This document shows positions 56,332 to 64,000 of a stretch of 64,000 nucleotides of DNA, one piece after another. The notes beneath the pieces were generated by a model. The model was not told the origin of the DNA. It made no database searches and saw nothing but the letters and a program-made list of their open reading frames with translations. How positions within the stretch are numbered: position 1 is the stretch's first letter; every line of letters starts with the position of its first letter. The stretch is taken from assembly GCA_021780495.1 (NCBI GenBank), contig JAJXYO010000031.1, positions 1 to 64,000 of the forward strand. Reading direction: 5' to 3'. Source of the stretch: Deltaproteobacteria bacterium. GTDB lineage: Bacteria; Desulfobacterota; Desulfuromonadia; Geobacterales; Pseudopelobacteraceae. A program made the translations under genes and the position numbers.

Positions 56332-56781
56332 ATGCCGCCAAAAAAGACCTCTGAACATGTACAGACATCAAGCGCCAAAAAGGATGCCGTCAGAACCATG
56401 ATGGACGACGCCCCGCTGTTCGCCGGGCTGGATGATTTTGTCCTGCTTCAGACACAGCGGAAGGAAGCAAAGCCCCAAAAGACGGTCCCGGCCAGGCAAA
56501 AGAAAAAAACCGTACCACGGCGGAAACAAACGGCTACAGTGACTGAGCCACCACCCCAAGCGGTGCCCAAAACGCGCAAGGCGGCCCCAAACGAGACCAG
56601 CGCTGTGCTGTTGTCCGTGAAGGAGATGTGCAGCCTGCTCAAGATCTCACGGGCCACCCTGATCCGGATGGATAAGGCCGGTAAACTCCCCGGCCGGATC
56701 AAGCTGGGCGGTTCGGTCCGCTTTCACCGCGAAACCGTTGAAACCTGGCTGCAGAGCCTGATCTCCAGCCACCCGGCCTAG
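56332..56781 (+). CDS. Excisionase-type helix-turn-helix protein
   Basis: A 149-residue protein from the ATG at 56332, which has AAGGAG upstream; an in-frame ATG ten codons earlier lacks one. The N-terminal 95 residues are low-complexity, rich in Lys, Thr, Pro and Arg (KKKTVPRRKQTATVTEPPPQ). The C-terminal 50 residues form a MerR/Xis-like DNA-binding domain (LLSVKEMCSLLKISRATLIR, then KLGGSVRFHRETVETWLQ). Such domains occur in excisionases and plasmid or phage regulators. No integrase is nearby. It is divergent from hsdR and ends in a strong terminator, so it is a stand-alone gene. Confidence 0.8.
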   Translation: MPPKKTSEHVQTSSAKKDAVRTMMDDAPLFAGLDDFVLLQTQRKEAKPQKTVPARQKKKTVPRRKQTATVTEPPPQAVPKTRKAAPNETSAVLLSVKEMCSLLKISRATLIRMDKAGKLPGRIKLGGSVRFHRETVETWLQSLISSHPA

Positions 56782-56827
56782 CGGTCGAGATCTGGTTGAC
56801 CGTAGCCAGAAAACACCCCCAAGAGAC

Positions 56828-56870
56828 AAACCGCTCTGATTGCCGCATACCGGCTGGAGCGGTTTATTTT
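56828..56870 (+). terminator. Terminator of the HTH gene
   Basis: AAACCGCTC and GAGCGGTTT pair across a 20-base loop that itself can fold, followed by ATTTTATG. It lies 47 bp after the HTH gene stop and ahead of the convergent DUF4388 gene. Confidence 0.75.
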
Positions 56871-56927
56871 ATGAAACAACAGCGTTACTACCTCAACGAG
56901 TACAGTTGATTATGTTCAACAGGACGG

Positions 56928-58736
56928 TTATATGATCGAGGGGGGGGGACTGTTTTCAGCAGTATCCAGCATGGATTTCAGTTTCTGACGATAGGCCGAA
57001 ACGCTGATCTGGGCGGTAGTGTAGTGTATTAGCGCATCGAGATAATGAAGAGCAGGGGCCGCCGCGAGCTGTGCACCGAAGTCGGCATAGATGAATGCAA
57101 CCACCCTGTTTGCGCGGATGAAGGGGAACAGCAGCACTTCCGGGTTGTCCGGGCGGCCGATTATTCGGTACAACTGATGCGGCCAGGTCGAATCGCTATG
57201 GAAACCATAGTACATCTGGCCGGTTTTAATGCAATCCTCAAATATCTCCTGATCATCAAGCGGGATCCGCAGGTTGGCCAGGCGGGCGATACCCTCTGTT
57301 TTCCCCTCGTTGACCCCGAAAGAGTGTTTCGCAACAAGTTCGGAGTCTGTCACCAGAAAGACAATGGCGCGCTCGAACACCTCCATCAGGAAGTCCAGGA
57401 TCGTAACCGTTATCTCCGTACGCGTCTTGCAACTGCGCAGCTGGGAGATACAGGCAAAAAAACGCTGCTCATTGCTGCTGCTGTATTCGGACGACAGGGT
57501 GCGGAGAAAGGCTCCCAGGCCTGTACCGAAGGTCAAGGCCTGCTGAATGTACGATTCAGTCGTACATTCCCGGCACGGCCTTGGGATAACCGAACGAATC
57601 CCCGAACCGAGTGCCTGCAGAGCATGTGTGTCCCAGAAACGCGCACAGGCCAGCAGCACGATGGACGCTTGCGGGTACCTCTGCAGATCCCTGCAGATCT
57701 GAAGCGTATCCCCACTGGCATCGCCATGGGGGACATCCAGTAAAATAACCAGATGCAGTGCCTGGCACAGCAACAGCCTGATATTGATATCCAGCGAGGC
57801 TATGTTATCGGTCGCTACCGTATAGACCGCCTCCTGGAAACAGATCGACCTGACCATGGTCGTCAAGAGCGGCGAGCGGGTGATCACTATCACCGCAATG
57901 CCGGGAGGGGCGCTGGCTTTATTGTCTTCCGGCAGAGGGCCTGCCAGCAGCGACAACAACTGCCGTTTCTGATCTTTTGCAGCCGCGGGGAACTCGTCAA
58001 CAATCAGCTTCTTGACCCTGTCCAGCTCACGGTAGCTTTGATCGCTGCTGCGCTGTATCATGACGCGCTGTTCGGCCAACAGATTCAGGAGCAGTGACGG
58101 TGCACGGTCCTGATCGAGACCGTTCGATTGCATGGCAGGCGCGTTGCTTCCCGGCAACCCGGTATCCAGATCCAGGTTGCTGACTCCGGCAATGCTCAGG
58201 ATCTCGTCCATGGAACCCTCGCGCACCTTTTCATCAAAGATACGCAAAGACTCCATCAGAATTCCCTGGGCGTTCAACAGGATCCTTTGCGGGAACTTTG
58301 TCCGGGAGAAATGATAACCGCCGCCCTGGTCGTTCCTGGCAATATCCAGGGTAAAGTGCCCTTCCTTCCAGGTCAGCACCTCGACAACGGTCATCTCGAT
58401 CAATGATTCTATGCCGTTATAGGCCGCGATTTCATTTACCATGCCGTGTTCGAGCAGGGTGATGACCAGCGGCTTGCGATCCTCTCCGGCATTATCCTGA
58501 ATGTTCAGCGCCTGAGCCAATTGTTCTTCCGTAATGGCGCCGGCGCTGACCAGAACCTGCCCGATCCGTACCCGGCTATTGAGGAAGTTGGCGCTGACCA
58601 GGTCTCCCTCATGAAACACCAGCTGGCTCTCCCCTTTTGCGCTGGAAAGCCTCAATACACCTGATTTCCGGGCTCCATGCAGCAGCTGGATGACATCGAT
58701 GATCGGAAAATGTTCCAGATTGCCATTAAGTGACAT
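56928..58736 (-). CDS. DUF4388 (PATAN) domain signalling protein
   Basis: A 602-residue protein. The N-terminal DUF4388 domain is MSLNGNLEHFPIIDVIQLLH...GVLRLSSAKGESQLVFHEGDL (about 1-105), followed by a second related segment to about 190. A receiver-like domain without obvious phosphorylation site lies near 275-400 (IAVIVITRSPLLTTMVRSIC). The C-terminal region (about 415-600) could be GAF-like (TVTILDFLMEVFERAIVFLV, LLFPFIRANRVVAFIYADFG). DUF4388 proteins are abundant in Geobacter and myxobacteria and link to motility or two-component circuits. It follows rlmB by 27 bp on the minus strand. Function beyond signalling is unknown. Confidence 0.85.
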   Translation of the reverse strand: MSLNGNLEHFPIIDVIQLLHGARKSGVLRLSSAKGESQLVFHEGDLVSANFLNSRVRIGQVLVSAGAITEEQLAQALNIQDNAGEDRKPLVITLLEHGMVNEIAAYNGIESLIEMTVVEVLTWKEGHFTLDIARNDQGGGYHFSRTKFPQRILLNAQGILMESLRIFDEKVREGSMDEILSIAGVSNLDLDTGLPGSNAPAMQSNGLDQDRAPSLLLNLLAEQRVMIQRSSDQSYRELDRVKKLIVDEFPAAAKDQKRQLLSLLAGPLPEDNKASAPPGIAVIVITRSPLLTTMVRSICFQEAVYTVATDNIASLDINIRLLLCQALHLVILLDVPHGDASGDTLQICRDLQRYPQASIVLLACARFWDTHALQALGSGIRSVIPRPCRECTTESYIQQALTFGTGLGAFLRTLSSEYSSSNEQRFFACISQLRSCKTRTEITVTILDFLMEVFERAIVFLVTDSELVAKHSFGVNEGKTEGIARLANLRIPLDDQEIFEDCIKTGQMYYGFHSDSTWPHQLYRIIGRPDNPEVLLFPFIRANRVVAFIYADFGAQLAAAPALHYLDALIHYTTAQISVSAYRQKLKSMLDTAENSPPPSII

Positions 58737-58763
58737 ATCGTTGTATCTCCGGAAGATACCTCA

Positions 58764-59510
58764 TCAGGGTGATATCTCCCGTAAGCCGCGGGCCACCTCA
58801 AACAACGCGATCCCTCCGGCCACCGAGGCATTCAGCGAACCGACCCCGCCGTACTGGGGAATGGACATGATCACATCGCACTGCTTACGCACCAGCGGCC
58901 TGACCCCCTCCCCTTCACTACCGATCACCAGGACGATATTGCCGGAAAAATCAACCCCATAGACCGACTGTTTGGCCTCGCCGGCCAGGGCATAGACCCA
59001 GTAGCCGGACTTTTTCAGGGTTTCGAGCGTTTGGGCGATATTGGTTACCATGGCAACCGGAATCGTTTCGGCAGCTCCGGCCGAGGACTTTTCAGCTGCG
59101 GCGGTGATACCGCAGGCACGGTCCTTGGGGATAATGACGCCATTGGCTCCGGCACAGGCGGCTGAGCGGATCAGGGCCCCCAGGTTGTGCGGGTCCTGGA
59201 TACCATCCAGCACCAGCAGAAACCCTGCCGCACCGGATTGGGCAACTGCGGTCAGCAGGTCGTCGAGTTCGGCATAGCAAAACGGTTCCACCTCCAGGGC
59301 AATCCCCTGGTGATGGGACGAGGCGCACATCTTGGTCAGATCGTTTTTATCGCGGCGATGAACGGCAACACCCCGCTCTTCCGCCAGCTTGATGATCTTT
59401 TCCACGCGGTGGTCGGTGGCACTGATCTGCACGTACAGATTGAAGGCCCCCCGGCCACCCTGCAGGGATTCCTTGACCGGATTGACGCCGAATATCAGTT
59501 CGCCCTTCAT
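58764..59510 (-). CDS. rlmB: 23S rRNA (guanosine-2'-O)-methyltransferase, RlmB type
   Basis: A 248-residue SpoU/TrmH-family enzyme with a trefoil-knot SAM site. An N-terminal substrate-binding domain (FGVNPVKESLQGGRGAFNLY) precedes motif 1 (LDGIQDPHNLGALIRSAACAG), motif 2 (IVLVIGSEGEGVRPLVRKQC) and motif 3 (MSIPQYGGVGSLNASVAGGI). RlmB methylates G2251 of 23S rRNA; other family members use tRNA, so the target is inferred. The start overlaps the pyrF stop by 4 bases. Confidence 0.93.
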   Translation of the reverse strand: MKGELIFGVNPVKESLQGGRGAFNLYVQISATDHRVEKIIKLAEERGVAVHRRDKNDLTKMCASSHHQGIALEVEPFCYAELDDLLTAVAQSGAAGFLLVLDGIQDPHNLGALIRSAACAGANGVIIPKDRACGITAAAEKSSAGAAETIPVAMVTNIAQTLETLKKSGYWVYALAGEAKQSVYGVDFSGNIVLVIGSEGEGVRPLVRKQCDVIMSIPQYGGVGSLNASVAGGIALFEVARGLREISP

Positions 59511-60229
59511 AGACGCCCCCCCAGGATCTCATCGGCGATCAGATCGGCTGCGGCGGCCGGATCAGAGGCCTTGGCAATCGGCCGGCCGATGACCAGATAA
59601 TCGGCTCCGGCGCCAACCGCTTCGGCCGGAGTCATGATGCGCTTCTGGTCGTCAGCTGCGGCAAAGGTTGGACGCACACCGGGGGTCACAATCAGGAAAT
59701 CCGGTCCGCAGGCCGCACGGATCAGCTCAATTTCCAAGGGTGAGGCCACGACACCGTCCATACCGGCCTCCTGGGCCAGCTTGGCCAGACGTACGACCAT
59801 ATCCTGCAGCGGATGTTCGATACCCACGCCTCGCAGGGTTTCGGCCGTGGAGGAGGTCAGGATCGTCACCGCCAGCAAGCGCGGACGCTCGTCGCCGAAT
59901 TCCTTGCGCACGGCTGTGGCAGCGGTTTCCATCATTTCTGCTCCACCCAGGGCGTGCAGGTTGGTCAGCTGCACGCCGAGCCGGGCCGCTTCCAGCATGG
60001 CCTTGGCCACGGTGTTGGGGATGTCGTGATACTTCAGGTCGAGAAAGACCTGGCCGCCGTGGCGCTGCACCGTCTTGACCGCCTCGGGACCGCAGCAGGT
60101 GAACAGCTCCTTGCCGACCTTGAACATGCCGACCTTTCCGGCCAGTATTCCGGCATAGCGATCGATTTCGGCCAGCCCGTTCACATCCAGGGCGAAAATA
60201 ATTTTAGTGCGGGCTTCTTCGCGTGTCAT
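59507..60229 (-). CDS. pyrF: Orotidine 5'-phosphate decarboxylase
   Basis: A 240-residue enzyme giving UMP from OMP. The catalytic Asp-Lys-Asp array is in VFLDLKYHDIPNTV. The substrate loop is LIVTPGVRPTFAAADDQKRI and the phosphate site is ADYLVIGRPIAKA. It is coupled to rlmB by a 4-base overlap. The 234-bp gap upstream (60230-60463) shows no gene, tRNA or clear hairpin. Confidence 0.96.
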   Translation of the reverse strand: MTREEARTKIIFALDVNGLAEIDRYAGILAGKVGMFKVGKELFTCCGPEAVKTVQRHGGQVFLDLKYHDIPNTVAKAMLEAARLGVQLTNLHALGGAEMMETAATAVRKEFGDERPRLLAVTILTSSTAETLRGVGIEHPLQDMVVRLAKLAQEAGMDGVVASPLEIELIRAACGPDFLIVTPGVRPTFAAADDQKRIMTPAEAVGAGADYLVIGRPIAKASDPAAAADLIADEILGGRL

Positions 60230-60463
60230 GTTTTTCCTTTCAATCCACTGCTTCGTGCTAACTCTATGAGTTGCGAGGACTATCTAAATCGACACAACGG
60301 TAAGGTCGTTGCTATCCGTTGAGGCGACGTGGCCTCTGATTGTATTGTTTAGCACGCTGGCTCAGATACAGTCAAGGTACTGTCAAACGCCTACTGCACA
60401 AACAGGGCCACACTGCATCACGCTGATCGCCATTGACACACCATGACACAAATCAACAGGGGA

Positions 60464-61087
60464 TTATCTTTGACTGTCTGCGGCGCGCCGTAAAAAGGAC
60501 GGGGTGGCGGCCTTGGACACCTTGGCAAGCTGTTGCATCAGTTCGAAAGGCACCTGTGTGAGATTGTATCCGGCTTTGAGATCGTTCACCATGCAGGTCC
60601 AGAGATGCCCTGTCATTTCGGCATCGGCAAGTGCCCGGTGATGCACCCCGTCTGTTGTGAGATTCTTGTAACGGACCAGTGTTTCCAGACTATGGCCGGG
60701 TGCTGCGGGATAGATACGGCGGGATATCAGCATGGAACAGGCGAATTGTTGCCGCCGCTGCAGATTGATCCGTTGCAGCTCCGCATCGAGAAAGCGGCTG
60801 TCAAAGCCGGCATTGTGAGCGACCAGGTGGTGCTGCGCCATGAACACAGCAAATTTGCCCATGACCTCTGCAATTGGAGGTGCACTGCTCGCCATCCGAT
60901 TGGTGATGCCGGTATACTCCTCGATGAAGCGGCTGATCCTCATTCCCGGATTCATCAGACTCTGAAAGCGATCCACTACCTGGTTGTTTTCGATCAGAAC
61001 GGCACCGATCTCAATGACCCGGTCACCGTAATCCGGCGAGAGTCCGGTGGTTTCAAAATCGAGAACGACTACACTGTAATTACCCAC
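60464..61087 (-). CDS. DnaQ-like 3'-5' exonuclease
   Basis: A 207-residue DEDDh exonuclease. ExoI is VVLDFETTGLSPDYGD (Asp, Glu), ExoII is LVAHNAGFDSRFLDAEL (Asp), and ExoIII is VHHRALADAEMTGHLW (His and Asp). All four acids and the histidine are present. It is shorter than fused DNA polymerase III epsilon/UvrC-like proteins and stands alone. Likely roles are proofreading or RNA/DNA trimming. Confidence 0.9.
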   Translation of the reverse strand: MGNYSVVVLDFETTGLSPDYGDRVIEIGAVLIENNQVVDRFQSLMNPGMRISRFIEEYTGITNRMASSAPPIAEVMGKFAVFMAQHHLVAHNAGFDSRFLDAELQRINLQRRQQFACSMLISRRIYPAAPGHSLETLVRYKNLTTDGVHHRALADAEMTGHLWTCMVNDLKAGYNLTQVPFELMQQLAKVSKAATPSFLRRAADSQR

Positions 61088-61239
61088 AGGTCATCCTTTA
61101 TCACGTGCATATTTTATTCGTTCGCCGGGACATTCCTGCCATGAATCTGCCGGATCAGAGAAACGAGCCGACCCGCCTCCCGTGGTCATTAACTGGCAGT
61201 ATTCGTGACAATGGCCATGCAATTTTTTGCGCCAGGTGC

Positions 61240-61245
61240 TATACT
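61240..61245 (+). promoter_or_regulatory. -10 box of a possible small gene
   Basis: TATACT, preceded by a T-rich stretch but with no good -35. It lies 26 bp before a 30-codon frame with a ribosome-binding site, and the unit closes with a terminator at 61400. Confidence 0.4.
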
Positions 61246-61270
61246 GTATTCAGCAGGAAGGCAGTATAAA

Positions 61271-61363
61271 ATGCTGAGGAGGTTATATATAGAATACGAT
61301 CCACCAGACATGCAGTATCTCATAACGTCAGCCTTATGCCAATGGTTTCACAACATTGGATAA
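61271..61363 (+). CDS. Possible 30-codon small protein or leader peptide
   Basis: ATG preceded by AGGAAGG (9 bases away), encoding MLRRLYIEYDPPDMQYLITS plus 10 residues, ending at TAA. A TATACT box stands upstream and an intrinsic terminator 37 bp downstream. No family is recognised. It could be a free small protein, a leader controlling rtcB-thpR through the terminator, or simply part of a non-coding RNA. Evidence is positional only. Confidence 0.35.
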   Translation: MLRRLYIEYDPPDMQYLITSALCQWFHNIG

Positions 61364-61399
61364 CGTCCTGAAAAGGAAGCAAAGCTTTATATAGAAAGT

Positions 61400-61429
61400 A
61401 AGCCCGCCGATGGATTGGCGGGCTTTTAT
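61400..61429 (+). terminator. Intrinsic terminator upstream of rtcB
   Basis: AAGCCCGCC and GGCGGGCTT form a 9-bp stem with an 8-base loop, followed by TTATATG within a T-rich stretch. On the plus strand it would end the transcript started near 61250 or act as an attenuator ahead of rtcB, 82 bp downstream. Confidence 0.75.
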
Positions 61430-61510
61430 ATGCAGATTCCGAGTTATGCCGGATACTACCGTCCGGAGCGCTTCCTCGGCAGGGCAACTACCGGTACCCG
61501 AAGGTTTCCC

Positions 61511-62692
61511 ATGTTCAGCACAAAAAAAAACGATTGCCGCCTGATAATTCACGCCAGCGGGCTTGATCCAACTGCCGACGAACAGGTACACCTGATCGTG
61601 CAGCACCCGGCGTTACAGGGCCTGGTTGCCATCATGCCGGATGCGCATGCCGGTGCCGGATGCGTAATCGGCTTCACCGGCAGATTTCGTGATGCGGTCA
61701 TCCCCAACATCGTCGGCGTCGACATCGGCTGCGGCGTTGCCTGCCATCCGCTGGCCACAGGCCATGAGATCGACTTTCCTGCCCTGGACCGGTATATCCG
61801 CGACTCCATCCCGCTGGGCATGAATTCCCGCGACAGCTTGACCCTGTTCAACCGGCCGGAGGTGCCGCAGCAACTGCGCCGCGCCGTCCTGTCACTCTGC
61901 GAAGAGATCGAAACGGGCTTCTATCAGGGAAACCGGATAGGCAAACATATCGCACCGCTGACGCAGATCGGCACCCTGGGCGGGGGAAACCATTTCATCG
62001 AGATCGGACGGGACAGCAGGGGTGGACTGCACCTGATCATCCACTCCGGCTCGCGCAACTTTGGCAAACGCGTGGCGGAGTTCTATCAGGAGCAGGCGGT
62101 GCAGACGGTCAAGCAGATGGGGTTGCGGGTACCCAAGGGGCAAGAATTCTTACCCATGGATGCCGGGGGCGCTTCCTATATGCGCTGGGCAACGGCGGCT
62201 CAGAACTATGCCCGCTATAACCGGCGCATGATGCTGGTCGCGGTGCTCTCCTTCTTCGATCTGCGGCTTGATGAGCAGCAGGTGATCGAATCTGTCCACA
62301 ACTACATCTCGGTGCGGGACGGCATCGTCCGCAAGGGGGCCATCTCCGCCCATGCGGGAGAACAGGTCATTATCCCGCTCAATATGGCAGACGGCACCAT
62401 CCTGGGGCGGGGCAAAGGCAATTGCGCTTACAACCTGTCGGCGCCGCACGGGGCCGGCAGGCGCCACGGCCGCAAGGAGATGTTCCGCAAACTCCGCTCC
62501 GGGGAGTACAGCATGCGGGATTTCAGCAACTCCATGCGGCATGTCTTTTCCACCTCGGTGACGAAAGAGACCTTTGATGAAAGCAAGTTCGCCTACAAGC
62601 CATTGGCAGAGATTGAAAGCTATCTGCTGGAGACTGTTGAAGTGCGGGAGCGGCTGACACCGGTCTATAATCTGAAGGCTGGGGAGGAGTGA
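61511..62692 (+). CDS. rtcB: RtcB family RNA ligase
   Basis: 393 residues from the ATG at 61511 (MFSTKKNDCRLIIHASGL), which has GAAGG upstream; the frame is open further but not conserved. RtcB joins RNA 2',3'-cyclic phosphate or 3'-phosphate ends to 5'-OH using GTP and Mn. Metal ligands are in VGVDIGCGVACH (Cys), LGGGNHFIEIG (His) and HSGSRNFGKRV (His). The late segment SAPHGAGRRHGRKE corresponds to the guanylylation-site region. It is somewhat shorter than typical RtcB. It overlaps thpR (TGATG) in an RNA-repair pair. Confidence 0.92.
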   Translation: MFSTKKNDCRLIIHASGLDPTADEQVHLIVQHPALQGLVAIMPDAHAGAGCVIGFTGRFRDAVIPNIVGVDIGCGVACHPLATGHEIDFPALDRYIRDSIPLGMNSRDSLTLFNRPEVPQQLRRAVLSLCEEIETGFYQGNRIGKHIAPLTQIGTLGGGNHFIEIGRDSRGGLHLIIHSGSRNFGKRVAEFYQEQAVQTVKQMGLRVPKGQEFLPMDAGGASYMRWATAAQNYARYNRRMMLVAVLSFFDLRLDEQQVIESVHNYISVRDGIVRKGAISAHAGEQVIIPLNMADGTILGRGKGNCAYNLSAPHGAGRRHGRKEMFRKLRSGEYSMRDFSNSMRHVFSTSVTKETFDESKFAYKPLAEIESYLLETVEVRERLTPVYNLKAGEE

Positions 62693-63252
62693 TGCGCTCA
62701 TTTATCGCCATCGAACTGCCGCCGGAGATAAAAAAGGCACTCAACGCGTTGCGGAGCGAAATAGCGGGGGTCCACTGGCTACCGCCGGAGCAGTTGCACC
62801 TGACCCTGCTCTTTCTGGGGGACATTGCAGCGGATCAATTGGAGCAACTTAGCCACTGTTTGTTGCTGGTAAAGGCGGCGCCGTTCCGGCTCAGGGTCAC
62901 GTCCACCGGCTGTTTTCCCAATCCGCGCTCACCACGGGTGCTGTGGGTCGGTCTGCAGCGCCAAACGGCACTGGAGCGACTGGCAGCACAGGTCAGGTCA
63001 GCTGCCACCAGCTGTGGCATCGTGCCGGAGAAGCGCCCCTTCAGCCCGCATATCACCATGGCGCGGATCAAGCGGCCTGAACCGTGTGATATCTCAAGTT
63101 ATCTCAATCAATGCCTGCACAAGAAGATTCCGGAGTTCAACGTGCAGGGGTTCGTATTATGTCACAGCACCCTGACACAACAAGGTGCGGTGCATCAACC
63201 GCTCAGCCTCTTCCCCTGTACTGACACGACGCCCAGCCCGGTCCCATCCTGA
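62692..63252 (+). CDS. thpR: RNA 2',3'-cyclic phosphodiesterase (2'-5' RNA ligase family)
   Basis: A 186-residue 2H phosphoesterase with both histidine motifs, HLTLLFLG (about residue 36) and HITMARIK (about 122). Members open 2',3'-cyclic phosphates and can form 2'-5' bonds in vitro. GGGGAGGAG precedes the ATG, which overlaps the rtcB stop. Together with RtcB it suggests processing of cyclic-phosphate RNA ends. The C-terminus is proline-rich and short. Confidence 0.92.
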   Translation: MRSFIAIELPPEIKKALNALRSEIAGVHWLPPEQLHLTLLFLGDIAADQLEQLSHCLLLVKAAPFRLRVTSTGCFPNPRSPRVLWVGLQRQTALERLAAQVRSAATSCGIVPEKRPFSPHITMARIKRPEPCDISSYLNQCLHKKIPEFNVQGFVLCHSTLTQQGAVHQPLSLFPCTDTTPSPVPS

Positions 63253-63318
63253 AGCGCATTATCCCTGCTGCCGTGCATGTTAGGTCTGGTTCCGGGAACA
63301 GACCTGGTTGGTTCCGGC

Positions 63319-64000
63319 TTAGGCTGATTTTAGCAGGATCACGGAGATATTATCCCTGCCGCCGTTTGCATTGGCAGCATCAATAAGATCTTTAGTCAAT
63401 GTATCCAGGCCGGCGTCTCCATGTGCAAGAATGGCTTCGATTTCATTATCAGTCAGCATGTCGGTCAGACCGTCGGAACAGATCAGGAGCACGTCGCCCG
63501 GCTTGAATTCAATGATGTTGAAATCAGGGTACGGCGGGTCTCCGCACCCGATCGACTGGGTAAGGGTATGAAATTGTTTCTTTGAAATCTGACCACGGGA
63601 CATACCGCTTGCCAGCAGCTGATCACCTACGGTGTGATCGTGGGTCAGTCGCTTGAATGTATCCCTCTCGCTTTCCATTAGTGGGCCATGGAATCCGCTC
63701 TGGAACACGTAGCACCGGCTATCGCCAGTATGAACGATATACGCCTTATCCTCCCGCAAAACGGCAACAACCAGAGTCGTTCCCATCCTCATGAACGTCG
63801 AGCTTGTCAGCGCTTTGCTGCTTATCTCCCAATGAGCGGCATGAATGGCATGTACCATAAGTTCAAAATAACCATCAGCGTCAATATGTGCAATATTTGA
63901 ACGCAATACCGCATAGACCGTTTCAACGGCAAGGGCGCTTGCCACCTCGCCGGCATTATGCCCGCCAATGCCGTCGGCGAGCAGGTAGATGCCAAGGTTG
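63319..64000 (-). CDS. PP2C-type serine/threonine phosphatase (5' end outside window)
   Basis: A partial gene whose frame continues to the window edge. The visible part begins NLGIYLLADGIGGHNAGEVA, the PP2C metal motif (DGIGGHNAGE), and continues with the second acidic site TGDSRCYVF, LLICSDGLTDML and the terminal GGRDNISVIL. These residues bind the metals of the phosphatase. Bacterial PP2Cs of this size usually pair with Hanks-type kinases; any partner lies outside. A 7-bp hairpin without a T-run (63282-63305) separates it from convergent thpR. Confidence 0.92.
   Translation of the reverse strand, partial: NLGIYLLADGIGGHNAGEVASALAVETVYAVLRSNIAHIDADGYFELMVHAIHAAHWEISSKALTSSTFMRMGTTLVVAVLREDKAYIVHTGDSRCYVFQSGFHGPLMESERDTFKRLTHDHTVGDQLLASGMSRGQISKKQFHTLTQSIGCGDPPYPDFNIIEFKPGDVLLICSDGLTDMLTDNEIEAILAHGDAGLDTLTKDLIDAANANGGRDNISVILLKSA

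Noticed and set aside
61210-61232. Sigma-54 promoter (TGGCCATGCAATTTTTTGC)
   Set aside because: The GG-GC spacing is 14 bases instead of 10, so it does not fit a -24/-12 element.
61255-61400. Possible c-di-GMP/cGAMP (GEMM) riboswitch ahead of rtcB, suggested by GCAAAGC after a small hairpin
   Set aside because: Only the GCAAAGC fragment fits; the second helix and the tetraloop receptor pattern are absent, and the region is better read as a short transcription unit ending in a terminator.
63282-63305. Hairpin AGGTCTG/CAGACCT between thpR and the PP2C gene as a terminator
   Set aside because: The stem is only 7 bp and no T-run follows on either strand; kept as a note only.

Overview
The window looks like a chromosomal segment from a Geobacter-type bacterium (Desulfuromonadota/Geobacterales; the Geobacter/Trichlorobacter/Pelobacter propionicus group is my best guess). 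This is inferred from the gene set: a thrS-infC-rpmI-rplT-pheS-pheT-ihfA-merR block, citramalate synthase for isoleucine, glutamine synthetases of types I and III with sigma-54 promoters, and DUF4388, PilZ, HD-GYP and FIST signalling proteins. Nearly all genes can be assigned. Two tRNAs (Pro-GGG, Val-GAC) are present and no rRNA.

Layout. 1-13.3 kb: a minus-strand housekeeping block covering the translation operon (infC appears to start at AUA), rlmD, rdgB, rph, a 51-residue zinc-ribbon gene, a ComEA-like protein and cimA. 13.6-25.7 kb: a plus-strand block with a FIST sensor protein, a PAS hybrid histidine kinase, a giant DUF748/AsmA-like protein, a MATE transporter, the tRNA methylthiotransferase mtaB and glycogen phosphorylase. 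25.7-34.3 kb: minus-strand phenylacetate-CoA ligase, proS, ispG, glnA, glnB and glnN. 34.4-37.2 kb: PilZ, M23 peptidase and class II aldolase-like genes.

37.3-44 kb is accessory DNA. A secreted transglutaminase-fold protein (1013 aa) ends in a hydrophobic, AT-rich C-terminal domain and is followed at once by a very AT-rich membrane protein gene. A second copy of its N-terminal 1.43 kb comes next, truncated and frameshifted into a CARDB/Ig-type tail. The arrangement resembles a polymorphic toxin, its immunity gene and an orphan or recombined copy. It is the best candidate here for an undescribed system. 44-48 kb holds a two-gene MoxR ATPase/TraB-like module, an HD-GYP protein and a Cys-rich small protein.

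48.2-56 kb is a type I restriction-modification locus (hsdR, hsdS, hsdM) disrupted by mobile DNA. A VapBC pair sits in opposite orientation between hsdS and hsdM. A REP-associated tyrosine transposase (RAYT) lies between hsdR and hsdS, and six GTAG-footed REP/BIME palindromes are scattered through the locus. Three of them are read in frame inside hsdS, hsdR and the RAYT gene itself, and a fourth supplies the C-terminus of HsdS. A 22-bp direct repeat flanks the RAYT segment and shows that hsdR and hsdS once overlapped by GTGA.

56.3-64 kb returns to ordinary genes: an excisionase-type HTH protein, a DUF4388 protein, rlmB, pyrF, a DEDD exonuclease, a possible 30-codon small gene, an rtcB-thpR RNA-repair pair and the 3' part of a PP2C phosphatase that runs off the window end.
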